A stretch of 64,000 bases of DNA from Sialis fuliginosa (GCA_961205875.1 OY540820.1:3348001-3412000), one strand, 5' to 3'. Shown: positions 46,378-58,100, numbered from the stretch's first letter. Numbers and translations: made by a program. Notes: generated from the sequence alone by a model not told the origin.

Positions 46378-46384
46378 TTTTTTA

Positions 46385-46402
46385 TGGTCCTTCGAACCGG
46401 AC
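46385..46402 (+). promoter_or_regulatory. LTR-retrotransposon primer-binding site (BEL/Pao-like)
   Basis: tggtccttcgaaccgga follows the candidate 5' LTR. The TTTGGTCCTTCGAGCCGG phrase is characteristic of BEL/Pao leaders. Only about 30 bp of the internal region remains before foldback sequence resumes. Confidence 0.55.
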
Positions 46403-46977
46403 TCTACCTATAAAAGGACCATATTTTTCATAAAATCGCAATTGAATTCAATTTACAACCCTTTTATCGGGGGTGATTTAGTTTTTAAGGGTTGATGACT
46501 ACCCTTATAACTTATTTATGTTTTTTAACATACAATTCTGTTGTATACACAGTTTACTACACATTTAGTAAATTTCAACGTCTCAGAATGATTGAATTAA
46601 TTTTAGCGAAACTTACGAAAAACTCGTAACTTGTCCATTAATTTCCATAGATACCTATATTTCAATATTAATTGAAATAAAATTTATTTTATTTTTAAGA
46701 AATAAGAATTTTAGGGTAGTTCCTGATAGTGTATTGTTTTAATTTTACCGGTGTAGAAAGATCAAATGTCGGCCTTTTATATTATGAAAGGATGACAAAA
46801 AAATTCCTTTTCCATTTTTCACCCCTCCAAGGGTTGTACACCCGCTATCGATGAACGCACAATGTTTTCACTCTTTGGACTTTGAAACAACATCACACTA
46901 ATGATTTTTATGAATTTTCATATTAATATGACAATTTTTACCAAAACTGAAAAAGTGTCCCACTAATTGTGACAAGC

Positions 46978-47320
46978 AGTGTATAAGAGATTTTTAGAAT
47001 CGTAACCACAATAACTCAATTTTGCAAAAAATGTCTCTTACGATACTTTGCCCGGTAGGGGACGATATAAAAATAATTTAATTACGTCTTTTTCGTATAT
47101 TTTGTCGAACAATTCAATGATTTTTGACACATGTTAACAATTAAATATTTTGAAATACCTATATTGATTGAAAATTGAAACATAAAGAAACATTTCACTT
47201 CCATGAAAGATAAAATATCAAAATTAATTATTATGACTGTTGCTAATCTATTTATTTTGTTATTATTTTTTCATATAAATTCTAAGACGGTTGGATATGG
47301 ACGAATGGCTCTGCTACGGT
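46978..47320. other. AT-rich spacer, nothing recognised
   Basis: Contains part of an incidental frame (47203-47421). Confidence 0.4.
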
Positions 47321-47760
47321 ATTTTATGAATTTGATTTCTGGGCTATTATGCACGACATGGTATTTAAAAACATTAATTGTCATTAATTTTACAGATTAT
47401 ACGAGTACATACACCGGATGAAACAGATAATTTAAGCTGATGATACATACAAACACAAAAACATAACAAAAAAAAAGAAACTATTTAATTCATGTAAGGA
47501 TTCCATCATATTCATAAAGTTAGAAAATGAGTACATATCATAAATAACCCTTAATGATCTCTGCTGCGGGGACATTTCTTATAGAAAATCGGGAAGATTT
47601 TGTATGAACTTGATTTCTGGACTTCCACGACATGATATTTAAAAATTTGGAAATTACTTGATTCCAATATAGAAATAATTTAATTGAAAAAAATATCAAA
47701 TAAATTCTACTTTACAGATTAAATGTATAAACCCGGGTAACACCGGGTCCAACGCGCTAG
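47320..47760 (+). mobile_element. Helitron 3' portion with internal direct repeat
   Basis: It ends with the hairpin cccgg-gtaaca-ccggg, then tccaacgcgCTAG (47757-47760), followed by T: a standard insect Helitron 3' end. Two direct copies of a gatttctgg...acgacatg-tatttaaaaa block lie at about 47333-47375 and 47611-47648. The 5' end is not identified. Confidence 0.7.
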
Positions 47761-47761
47761 T

Positions 47762-47835
47762 TAAACTATATTTTTCAAAAATCCTAAACAATAATTCCGT
47801 AGTCTACGCGAGCGAAGCCGCGCGGGCCCAGCTAG
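47762..47835 (+). mobile_element. Second Helitron 3' end, 11900 family
   Basis: From aaactatatttttcaaaaat to gcccagCTAG (47832-47835) it matches 12712-12784, with the same cgcgagcgaagccgcg hairpin. It lies immediately after the other Helitron end, so one Helitron inserted into or next to the other. Confidence 0.8.
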
Positions 47836-48169
47836 GTATTACATAAATGTAAAGTATGTTTATATGTCTGTCGATTTTTTTGTTTCTTTGTTTGTTGATT
47901 GGTCGTTGTAGCTTCTGAACAACTTATAATATAATGTCTCAAACCGAAGGTATGCATTTCAGATAATAACGATACCAAGTACGAAATTATAAATAGATAT
48001 CAGACGATTAAATTAACATTAAATATTTCCAAAATCACGAAAGATATATGGTATTCGTTGGTAATTAAAATTATAAAATATAATTAACTGGTGTTTTTAC
48101 TTTTTTATACATACATACATGAAATGTACTGTATTATAAAGTATAGTGATCATGAAAAATTCGAGCTCG

Positions 48170-48600
48170 AGATTTTAACGGAATTACACGTTTTGAGTGT
48201 CCCTGAATCACGTACGACGTACGTGTGTGTGTGTGTGTCTATGAACGCTCTACAGCCAAAAGGGTGAGACTTACTGACATGAAATTTTAAACTTAAGGTT
48301 CTTGTATACTCTAGATGTGTACCTCCTATTTTTTGAAACCATCACTAAACCGGAAACGAATGTTTACTGATCTCAATTTTTCGAATTATTTTTGAAACGG
48401 TACGCAGTAGAAAAAAAATGTTTTAGATTAAAGTTATAGAAAATGCTCTTATCTAATTTTTTGTTAGGAAAAAATCGATTTTCTTTAATTTTTTTATTTT
48501 TCGAATTATTTTTTAAACGGTACTTATTAGAAAAAAAATATTTTAGATACAAGTTATAGAGAATATTATTATCTATAATTGTTTTTGTAATCATATTTCA
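48170..48600 (+). repeat. Distant relative of the 21500/53240 repeat
   Basis: It shares the fgt-like order: gtgtccctgaatca, a gtgtgtgtgtgt tract, then tttcgaattattttgaaac-type and agttatagaaaat blocks, the latter pair repeated twice (48378-48450 and 48497-48570). The minus frame at 48373-48594 reflects this duplication and is not a gene. Confidence 0.55.
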
Positions 48601-48604
48601 AAGA

Positions 48605-49805
48605 AAAAAATTGTGCAAAAAAATAATAATAAAAAAAAAAAATATTTTAACATATGTAGGTATGTATGTAAATTTATCTGTATCTTGATGTCGACCAGGG
48701 CAGTTAATTTGTATTATTAAGAATAGGTATTAAAATTAAACGAATACATAATATGTACTATAGAGTAAGGGTATAAGAAATATTTATACAGGAAAACTAA
48801 TACAATTAATATTAACTAATCCAGCTAGTTGAGTTGTATATGTATGTTCTTATATATATGTACATATATAACCTTTATATATATTGACCATGTTCATTTC
48901 TAATTGTAAGTCTCTTGATACTTGGTCTGTGCCGCCACCATACGGAAAGTTCAGAAAGTTTTAAAAGTGACATGAATTAAACCAGTACATTATTATTCCC
49001 TTGAGTATAATCGAAATCGATATTGATATGTGACCTGTAGGATGGTTGATAAGTATCTGTAATTAAATTACGTCAGTATGAGTATATAAACTCTCACAAG
49101 ATGAAGATTATGATATATTTGGTACTTGATTTAATTAAATATATTTGCTGTAATCTGTAATCAATAAATAAATCTCTATAATATAAATATTTTGACTTCA
49201 TGTAAGTACGTCATTTTTTGGGCAATATAATCATTTTCTGTTTATTTGTTTTTACTATTGCACCAATTTTGATGGGGCTTTCACTGTAAGAAAGTTTTGG
49301 ACCTAAATTGAATTAAATATATGTTAATAGATTTATGCAGGACTGTATTAATGAAATTTTCTAATAAAAATATGTTATAAAAATGAAAAAAAATAATTGA
49401 AGGTAGGTTTGTACGGTAATGAAATGTGGTGTCTATATTTTAGATTAGTCAATCGCACAGATAATCCCCGACAGCGGGAATATTCTAGTTATAAATAAAA
49501 TAATGGATATCTATTGATACTAAAGAAAACTTACTGAAGAATGAATGTTTAAAAATTAAAAACATAATTAAACATTTAAAAATAGAGTAATTGATTTAAT
49601 TATTTCAAAACTACAATGAATAATTCTGTTAATGACGTTAAGTTCAATTAAACATAGTTTAAATTTCTAATCATCTCTAAATTTGTTTAAAAATATCAAT
49701 AATTCTTCTTCACTAGAATAATTATAATATCAAAAATTTTCTTCGCTCGAATAATTATTATAAAAAAAATTCATTGTGAGGTTAAACATTTTTAAAAAGA
49801 TAAAT
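48605..49805. other. AT-rich spacer, nothing recognised
   Basis: Poly-A stretches and tatatgtacatata runs. ataatccccgacagcgggaatattctag near 49462 has the look of an eroded Helitron 3' hairpin (cccg-acag-cggg) but lacks CTAG at the right place. Confidence 0.35.
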
Positions 49806-49811
49806 TACGTA

Positions 49812-50224
49812 CTGGCACCATTCTTGGCAGCTTTAAGAATAAGGTTTACTCTTTTTTACGATTGATGGGCTTATTTTTGTAATTCTCATGAACTCATGTT
49901 CTAATGATACAACTTTCTCTTTATTAAATTAATTTAATTATCAAAATCCGCAAATATAGTTTGCATCTTAAATGAGTACCCAGTTATGGATAGTTTCTAA
50001 TGATTACAAAATGATAAGTACTACAACACAAATATTATAAAATAAAGAATCGTACAATATTAATTAATTAAATGTCCACCATATTGACATTCATTGGCTG
50101 ATTTATATGTCTATAGATTATGATTTAGTAATGGCAGTAATCAAATATCAAAAAATATTTCTAATTTAATACATTAAATTAAACAAGAATCCAACACTGG
50201 AGTATGATCCAAGACTAGTGCCGA
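49812..50224 (+). mobile_element. GGCACCAGT-family MITE
   Basis: ctggcaccattcttggc follows TA (49810-49811). The right end is agactagtgccga before TA. Internal blocks match 38951-39491, with a deletion in the middle. Confidence 0.82.
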
Positions 50225-50229
50225 TAGCT

Positions 50230-51325
50230 TACTTATTAAGTATTGTAATACCTGAGGATTTAACTAATTTGGTTTCTGAAAATTTAATTGTTTTTTTAGG
50301 TACGTAATAAAAAAAAACAAGCCGTGGGTTCGACCCTTGAGGACCACATAACCAACTTCCCAACTATAAATAATTGAATATTGAATTATTTATTGTTTCC
50401 ATATTGTTTTTGTGATTAATTTTGAAAAAGAATAGCTTTCAGAAATAAAACTCACCTTTGTATTATGAATATAATTTTTCTATATCCTAATGTCAATAAT
50501 CTAATACACATTTTTAGAATAACTAATTTGACAGTTTAAATTAAATTGCATTTGTTTTTATAATAACTAATCTGGCAATTTTTGTTTTGTTTATAGTTAC
50601 ATAATTAGATTTAAAACTGTGTAAATTACCACAAACAATAAAATTATGTAATTATAATCAAAAACATGTATGACTGTTTCATTTAATAGGGTAGATAGTA
50701 GATAGCAAAATAGTCACTTTGAGAATTTTTTAGATACATTTATAACTGGAAAACTGTAAGACCCAGATACAAACTTTGAAGAGTGAATTTGAAGGTAACA
50801 TTATGACACACCAAAATAATGATAAAAAATATTATATGTACTTTTGGGGAAAAATGTCATTTTCATAAAAATTTTCAAAAAACTAAACATATTTTTTGAC
50901 TTTGATAAGTAACATCTCGGAACTGGAAACACGGCTAGCAATAATGCTAATACTGGAAAATACGTTAGTTAATTACCTATGAAACAGACTCATTGTGGTT
51001 GCTCTAGTTACGTTACTTTGGAAGTTATACGATAATCTTTGTTTATAAGTACTACTCTGAAAGAAGTTTTTAAACATTCTGTAGCTCAGAGGGTGTTGAA
51101 GATAGACCCATTTTTTCATTAAAATTTTTTACTTACAATGATCCAAGGAATCAGCTCCTAAAATATCTGTATCCCACCCCGGATCACTCTGTATATTAAT
51201 GTATTGTAAATAAATTAGAAATAAATGTTTGAAGTAAATAATATGTTTTTATAAAATGGCAACAATCAAACCGCCCGATTGGAAAATTTAGTGTTGTAGT
51301 ATTTCGATGTGTTAACAGAAATTCA
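50230..51325. other. AT-rich spacer, nothing recognised
   Basis: No gene. A cccaccccggatcactctgt phrase near 51173-51192 could be one end of an unidentified element. Confidence 0.35.
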
Positions 51326-51327
51326 TA

Positions 51328-51346
51328 AACCTAACCTAACCTAATT
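51328..51346 (+). repeat. Short CCTAA (TTAGG-type) run
   Basis: aacctaacctaacctaatt holds about three CCTAA units, the insect telomere unit, followed by degenerate ctaacc. Too short to be a telomeric array. Confidence 0.7.
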
Positions 51347-51562
51347 GAAACTAACCAACCTCACCTGGACTACTCTAACTTAAACTAAATTGTATATTTG
51401 TATCATGGCTAAACGTGGCCAGTCGCTTTATTAAATGCGTATGATTTATAAAATTTATAAAAGTTGATCTAGTCACGCATGCGCGTCAATTCTATTCTGA
51501 ATAACTGACTATAAACGTGATTTTTCACAAATCTGACTCTCCGTATAGCGGAAAAAAATACT

Positions 51563-51912
51563 AAAATACGTGTTTCATTATTTGTATTGTAGAATATTTA
51601 TGCTGTTTCAAGTAAATCTGACCTAAAAAAACTTTTACACACCTTTTTAGCCCCGTAGAGGTTGAATTTCGAAAAATTCTTTCTTTCAGATCATATTCAC
51701 GCCAAGATGCTTCAATTGACACCCCAACAAAGTCAATAACATTTTTTATTTGTGAGATTTCGTGCACGTAAAAAATGACACGCACATACGTACGTACACA
51801 CACACAGCCACACATACATCTTTCTGAAAATAGTGTAAATATACTATAGTGACCTTGAAACATACAAATATGTTGAAATTTTTGATTTTGATTTTCGGAC
51901 CAATTACAATAA
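51563..51912 (-). repeat. Dispersed repeat, copy B (pairs with 8580-8945)
   Basis: Reverse-orientation copy of 8580-8945. It carries a 134-codon minus frame (51561-51965) through a gtgtgtgtgtacgtacgtatg core (…CGCVCVRTYVRV…). Simple-repeat translation and the frameless sister copy argue against a gene. Confidence 0.8.
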
Positions 51913-51959
51913 CTTCCTGTTGGAATGTTTATAAGCATTAGGTATTTAAGGTTAAATAA

Positions 51960-52370
51960 AAACAATACACTATAATATTAAACAATTCTTTATTACAAGC
52001 AATAAAATATATATGTATGTATTTATATACATGTAGAATATAAACATTTATCATTTGGTACGATTATTCTAAAAACAGTTTAATCATAGTAACTGACTCC
52101 GACGATTTTTTATTGGAGTCAGATATATTATGTGTATTAGGGCTGTCATTTGCAGACAGTACTTACAAATCGCACAGTGCGCTGTGAGGGTGAGGCATGG
52201 AAGGGATGAAAAAATATAGAGGTAACTTGAAAAACACCACATTTATCGGTTATAATATAAGTAATTAGAAAAACAAACTTTTCAGAAGCCAAAGTTACTA
52301 GCATCCCTTTATGTATATTTTTGTAATTATCTCATTTTTTTTTTAAATTTCAGTATTTATTTTTTGATAT
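51960..52370. other. Spacer with a small GC-richer patch
   Basis: A patch at 52150-52200 (cacagtgcgctgtgagggtg) has no recognised identity. Confidence 0.35.
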
Positions 52371-52372
52371 TA

Positions 52373-52906
52373 CAGTAAAAGCTCTTTATTCGCGGGGTAT
52401 ATGTTCCATAAATATGCCGCGAATACAGAAACCGTGAATACGGAATGGTCATTTATATGGGATTATAGGGGATACGTTCCTAGGTGACAAAATAAATAAA
52501 CAAATACAATATAAAAAAATCAATTTAATTGAAGTTTTTGACCATATTGATTAATTATTATCTTCAGGCTTAGGCAATGGTTTAAAGAATTTTGTAATTT
52601 TTTCTTGCTTGGCAGTTTTTAAAAGCTCCTTCAATTCAGATTGATATTCTGCAGTGGCATTAGCAATTTGCCTCTTAAAAATAAGACTTCGTTCCATAGA
52701 CGGATCAATTTTCATAAAGAAATCACAAAGCTCATTTGCCATTCTTAAACCTTCACTAAGATTTTTCAAATTAAATGTCACGTTTCCTGATTAGATCCGC
52801 GAATAAAGAAATCTTTAGCCGCGAATATAGGAATTGGGCCGCATTTTTTTAATCCGCGAATAGTGAAAACGCGAATGAAGGAAGCGCGAATAAGGAGCTT
52901 TTACTG
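52373..52906 (-). mobile_element. pogo/Tigger MITE, 534 bp, TA target duplication
   Basis: The same ends as 42021-42649 in reverse orientation, flanked by TA at 52371-52372 and 52907-52908. It retains a different part of the transposase C-terminal region. Confidence 0.93.
52551..52781 (-). pseudogene. pogo/Tigger transposase C-terminal open frame
   Basis: 76 codons: MTFNLKNLSEGLRMANELCD, then FFMKIDPSMERS, and the end TAKQEKITKFFKPLPKPEDNN. This is the charged tail found after the DDE domain in Tigger/jerky-like transposases. It opens directly from the 5' terminal region with no catalytic domain, showing an internal deletion of most of the gene. A short tail protein could be made, but it would have no catalytic activity. 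Confidence 0.8.
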
Positions 52907-53284
52907 TATTATAATTATTTAATATTAATGAGTTAGTTTCCGTGACATCTGAATGGCTTGAATTGTAAAAAGTGAGGATTAAGAAATGAATTGTTGAAAT
53001 TATAATTTTTATGCGATAAACAAAATTTAAATAATCTATATTTTTCAATATAATAATATTATAAGCACTGATTATTGTGATTTTGAACATACATTTTAAA
53101 AATAAAGAATAGATAATAATTTACATTTTATATAAGACTAAATGATATTTCAAATCTAAGTATTCTATAATATAATAAGCATAATTTTTTACTTTCTTAT
53201 ACCATGTATATGAAATATACAATAGTATAAGTAAGGTATAGTGAAACCGATTTTTTTCGAAATCCGGATTTTGATAGAATTATC

Positions 53285-53830
53285 CATTTTGACCTTCCCT
53301 GAATCCATTCTGACTATTTTCGCCATGATATCTGTGTGTCCGTCTGTCTGTCGGTCGGTCTGTAAGCGCTGTAGCTCAAATACGACAAATCGTAGAAGGG
53401 TTAAATTTTATATTTTAGATTAATTTTTGTCTGGGAAGAAAACGTCCTATTTTTGAAAACGATTTTTCAACCGGATACGGATATTTACCTACGTCGATTT
53501 TTGAATTTTTCGAATTACTTTGAAACAGTGAAAAATAGAGAAAAATGGGCAAGTTAAAAATTGTAGATAATATTAATATTATATAATTTATGTTCTATTC
53601 ATTTTTTCGAAAAAAAATTTAATTTTAATTTAGTTAAAAATTGTAGTTTTCGATTAAGATATTCAAAAAATTTATTTGATACATAATGTAGAGAATAATA
53701 TTATCTATAGTTTATGTCATTTTACTTTGTCATTTATTAGTTTGTCAGAAATGTTTTAATAAATTAAGAATCACGTACACTGTTCACTGTCAAGATTACG
53801 TATAAGAAAGTCCCGTGGCTCCTATCACAG
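53285..53830 (+). repeat. Dispersed repeat with gtctgtctg tract, copy B
   Basis: Matches 21500-22320 in the same order, including gtagaaggg-aaattttata and caaccggatacggat. The tail cactgtcaagattacgtata matches 22285-22305. The frame at 53241-53423 is incidental. Confidence 0.75.
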
Positions 53831-53834
53831 ATAT

Positions 53835-54540
53835 TTATTTTTGGAATTGCAATTTTTTTCATAATTAGTAGTAAAAAGCAAAAATAAAAAAAATATCAAT
53901 AATTTTGTCAATCTACAATAACCAGTGTTTCATAGACATTTACCAATAATAATATTGTATTATATTTGATATTTTACAAAAATTATTAATGACTTTTTAA
54001 ACACACTCTATATTTTTATTTATTAAAGCGATTGATACATATATTATCTGATTAAAAAAACTATTTATTTTGATAAACTTTATTCTAGAGAAGATGGGGT
54101 GACGCAATTTCTAATTTCCTTCATCCAAAAACGATTATCTCTCGGAGTTAATTAAAGTTTTTAATTAATTCATGGTACATAGATTTAACCTCTTCTTGCA
54201 CAAAGTATTAAATGTTTATTTACATAAATTAATAATAATAGCAATCTATAAAATTTTTTTTTCATTATTAATCATTTATATGTAGACTGGACATTTATTT
54301 CAGTTTTGCAATAAAAAATGAAAATTTTGTTCTTGAATATTTAAAAAAAATTAAAAATTTAATTTAAAAAATTTCATTTTCAACAAATTCTATAATTTTA
54401 ATAGGTAATCAAAATATGTATGTATTTATTAGTTACTATGTAGTATGTTTGTGTAGAATATAAGATTTATTTTGATAAGTCATAATGGCGATTTTAACAA
54501 AGGTAACTTTTATAAAAAATTTATAAAGAAATTAATATAT
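53835..54540. other. AT-rich spacer, nothing recognised
   Basis: No structure noted. Confidence 0.45.
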
Positions 54541-54546
54541 GTATTA

Positions 54547-55662
54547 GGGTGCTTTTTTTTGCGACTATTTTTTTTTTCACTCCCACCTCAAAATTTTCTT
54601 GGAAATACCTCAAAAAAAATTCCCTGAAAATTGGAGCCCTTAATATTAATATTAAGTACTCGCTTTCAGCGTTTAAAGATTTCCCATTGAAAATACACGT
54701 AAACTTGAACTTTTTTTTTTACTTTTTATAGCTCAGAGGCATTTTATCCTATTTGAACGTTTGAAAAACCAAATTACGCAGAATTAAATGTTCTATAAAA
54801 GTATTTATTGCAACGAAACTGTAACTTACAAGGGTGAGACAGTACAGGTGATTAAAGTCAAATTTTTCATGAATTTCTTGTTTTTTCATTGTTATTTCAT
54901 AAATGGCTGAAAATACAGAAAAAGTTTAAATAAAAAAGTTGTAGCAAATTCAATTTTCTTCAAAAAAGATCCTGAGCATCAAATCTCTATTATTGATATT
55001 TTTCAAGATAATAAGCTTTTTGTTTTTTATGATTTACGATTTTCATGAATTCGCGACTCTAATTATTAAAAACAATTTTTTTTAAAAGTTATTATCTACT
55101 TTTTCAAAGTCAAGAAGAAAAGAAGAGGTAAATAACCTCAAATAGATGTTCTTTATGTTCATGAAAATCGTAAATCATAAAAAACAAAAAGCTTATTATC
55201 TTGAAAAATATCAATAATAGAGATTTGATGCTCAGTATCTTTTTTGAAGAAAATTGAATTTGCTACAACTTTTTTATTTAAACTTTTTCTGTATTTTCAG
55301 CCATTTATGAAATAACAATGAAAAAACAAGAAATTCATGAAAAATTTGACTTTAATCACCTGTACTGTCTCACCCTTGTAAGTTACAGTTTCGTTGCAAT
55401 AAATACTTTTATAGAACATTTAATTCTGCGTAATTTGGTTTTTCAAACGTTCAAATAGGATAAAATGCCTCTGAGCTATAAAAAGTAAAAAAAAAAAAGT
55501 TCAAGTTTACGTGTATTTTCAATGGGAAATCTTTAAACGCTGAAAGCGAGTACTTAATATTAATATTAAGGGCTCCAATTTTCAGGGAATTTTTTTTGAG
55601 GTATTTCCAAGAAAATTTTGAAGTGGGAGTGAAAAAAAAAATAGTCGCAAAAAAAAGCACCC
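54547..55662. repeat. 1.1 kb near-perfect palindrome, TA target duplication
   Basis: gggtgcttttttttgcgact at 54547 is inverted at 55643-55662, with TA on both sides (54545-54546, 55663-55664). The arms are about 540 bp and almost identical: the incidental frames 54549-54731 (plus) and 55451-55660 (minus) read the same 58 residues. The loop is near 55085-55130. Confidence 0.95.
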
Positions 55663-55692
55663 TAAATTATGTATATTATGTAAAATATATAC

Positions 55693-55895
55693 CTAAAAAC
55701 AACTTGTTTGTCAATAAAGAAATATAAATATAAAGAAAAGTAATAAATGCAAGCTTTTATATATTGTTGAGATAACGACATCGTTCTCACATTTTATTCC
55801 TTCTTAATAACCTGACGATGATTATTTGAATCGAAAGCTTGCGTTTATTACTTTTTTTAATATATTTTCTGACGTTTAGACAAACAAGTTGTTTT
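55693..55895. repeat. Small inverted-repeat element, 203 bp
   Basis: aaaaacaacttgtttgtc and gacaaacaagttgttttt form the outer stem. taataaatgcaagcttt and aaagcttgcgtttatta form an inner stem. Between them is a gttgagataacgacatcg block. Confidence 0.8.
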
Positions 55896-55899
55896 TATT

Positions 55900-57220
55900 T
55901 TATATATTTAACGTCACTATTAGTACATTATTATTAAAATAAATACATATTATATTACAATCATGACAATGTTTACAAAAAAGAAAACATTATTGTCTTA
56001 GTTATAAGTTGTTAATTTATGAAAGAAATAGTAAATAGTATTAAAAAAATCAATACTGAAATTGTAAATTGTATCTACCGAATCTCCCCATAACTGTAAT
56101 TTGATTAGATAAAAAAATATTCCGATTATGATTTTCTATTAAATAAACTAACTTTATTTTGGTGTTAGAAGAGGTTGTCAAATATTTAAAGTTCATTGTA
56201 AAATTGTTATGTGAACTATTTTTAAGAAAAGATGTTAAAAGTGTGTATGCATGTGTTATATTTTTTATATATATATTATAACTTACATAACTATTTTTAC
56301 ATGTTATTTGGCACATTTTTCTTATTAAAATTAATTTAACATGAACATTTTTTATAAATAAAATTATTTCATTTTTGTATATCTATCTAAGTAGATTCTT
56401 AAAATTTAATTCTATTAAATTATTTGATCATTTATACATTTTTTATTTTTTTTCTCATAAATAATTTACAACATATAATAATTTTTTACATTAAAGTTTG
56501 GTAAAATATGATAATACATAAAATAATAAACTTATCAGTTACATAAGAAAATATATATTAAAAACATTGAGGATAACAATAAAAGTGAAAATGACGAACT
56601 CCGGCTTGATGACTCTGTAAAAAAATAATAACGTCAGAAGAGAAAGATGAAGAAATAGAAATACATATTTGTTTTATAACATCTACTTGTGTGATTTTTG
56701 ATATCAGAAAAAATATGTATATGAAAATAGTAAAAAGTTTTTTGACTATGCTTTTTATATATTTAAAATATTTACATATCTGCAGTGGCGTAACAAATAT
56801 GTTATTTTTAATCAGTGAGTTTTACTAGTACATACATACACCAATTTGAGTTTCGTCTTTAGGGTAATTTTATATCATCATATTTAGTGATTTTTGTAAT
56901 TATTAAAATGCTAAATATTTTGTAAAAAGTATGTAGTTTAAAATTATGATAAGATAGTAATGATACTTCTCTGAGTCATCTTGAATAAAGAATTTCACAT
57001 ATGCATACCATCGCTTCCTGAAACAAATAGAAAAAATAGTATTTAGTAAAATTACAATTAAATCGAAAGATACCTAATAATTATTGCTTTTAAATAGTAA
57101 GAAAAACATTTAATATTTTTTGGAGAGATATAATTATTTTTATATCATCTATTTTTCAAATTAGGATAACAAAATACCTAACTAGGATATAAAAAACCTT
57201 ATGGGGTTATAGTTATACAT
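55900..57220. other. AT-rich spacer with one solo hAT-type end
   Basis: cagtggcgtaacaaa at 56784-56798 resembles the 62812 element end but has no partner. The minus frame at 56050-56316 has random A/T-like composition. Confidence 0.4.
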
Positions 57221-57224
57221 AGAT

Positions 57225-57408
57225 CACACTTTTCAGAAACGGTCTCCGTTACAGCTTCGACCTTGCAAATCTATTACATATTAGCTGCGTCAAAACGCAA
57301 CTCTGTTTCAACGCAGCTAACATGCCACTTGTATTGAATCAAATATAATAGATTTGCAAGTTCGAAGCGGTGATGGAGACCGTTTCTGTAAAGTGCCAAT
57401 GCTTTAGT
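57225..57408. mobile_element. PIF/Harbinger-like MITE, second copy
   Basis: It shares agaaacggtctc...gagaccgtttct, ccttgcaaatctatt and aatagatttgcaag with 13961-14115. It is longer, with an added inner hairpin (ttagctgcgt...acgcagctaa, about 57280-57330). The left terminus is eroded. Confidence 0.8.
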
Positions 57409-57689
57409 GTCAGAATATCATATATACACTCTTACGACGAACAAAGCTAAAAACAAATTAATAATTATATTTAGTATATTAAATACTTCTTTATTTTTAT
57501 AACATATAGGTATATTGTATTTATATGTTACAGAGATGTTATATGAAAAAATGAAACTACACAAAATTTCTGTTTCGCATTAGCGCCATAAATTCGGTAA
57601 TATCATTCATTACATTCCCTCGACTATGTCACAACACAAATGCAATAAAAGCCAATATGCGGAGAAAGCAATAATAACAACTTGATACC

Positions 57690-57720
57690 ACACGCACACA
57701 CACGCACACACACGCATATA
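57690..57720 (+). repeat. Interrupted (CA)n / (CACG) microsatellite
   Basis: cacgcacacacacgcacaca, degenerate over about 30 bp. The minus frame at 57629-57835 translates this tract. Confidence 0.9.
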
Positions 57721-57840
57721 TACATACACCTATATACAAACAGGCGTGCGAATCAGCAACCAATCGTAATGAAATAAACTCTCCTCGACCTGATATATTA
57801 TTCCGTGAACGTGTGTAACCCATAGAGAGATACACACACG

Positions 57841-57905
57841 CAGGACCGGTTTAAGCTCAGGGTGTGGGGCGGGGAGGGGGGGGGGTACAGGGTTGTTGTC
57901 TAAGG
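57841..57905 (+). mobile_element. hAT-type terminus fragment (caggaccggttt)
   Basis: caggaccggtttaagctcag followed by a G-rich tract resembles a hAT end of the caggGCCGG type. No partner end is seen before the next element. Confidence 0.4.
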
Positions 57906-58100
57906 CCTAAAATCCACACGTTATAAAAACATCGATTATTTAATAAATAATTTATGGTAAAATAAGTAAAAATTTTTTTCACATTTTTTCAGATCCGAAA
58001 GGTTAGTATTTGTAATAATATTTTATTGTAATTTTATAAACAAATCTTGAAAATCCACAGAGATATAGCTGTTTTAGCGCAGCAGGTATGCGTACTTATT

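Larger units (their letters stand above)
44491..46977. repeat. 2.5 kb foldback interrupted by an LTR element
   Basis: gcttgtcacaattagtggga at 44491 is inverted at 46958-46977, and the arms match through the cacccctccaagggttgtac and gatgaacgcacaatg blocks. Inner blocks (aaaggccgacattt, tcaggaactaccctaa, gggtt-atg-ctacccttata) occur in both orientations, one of them three times. The structure is therefore more complex than a simple hairpin. Confidence 0.85.

Noticed and set aside
51328-51346. Telomeric array or chromosome end
   Set aside because: Only about three CCTAA units, surrounded by unique-looking AT-rich DNA.
51561-51965. 134-codon open frame as a candidate gene
   Set aside because: It reads through a GTGTGTATGTACG simple-repeat core, and the sister repeat at 8580-8945 has no such frame; it is a repeat, not a gene.
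54549-55660. Duplicate small proteins at 54549-54731 and 55451-55660
   Set aside because: They are mirror frames in the arms of the 1.1 kb palindrome.
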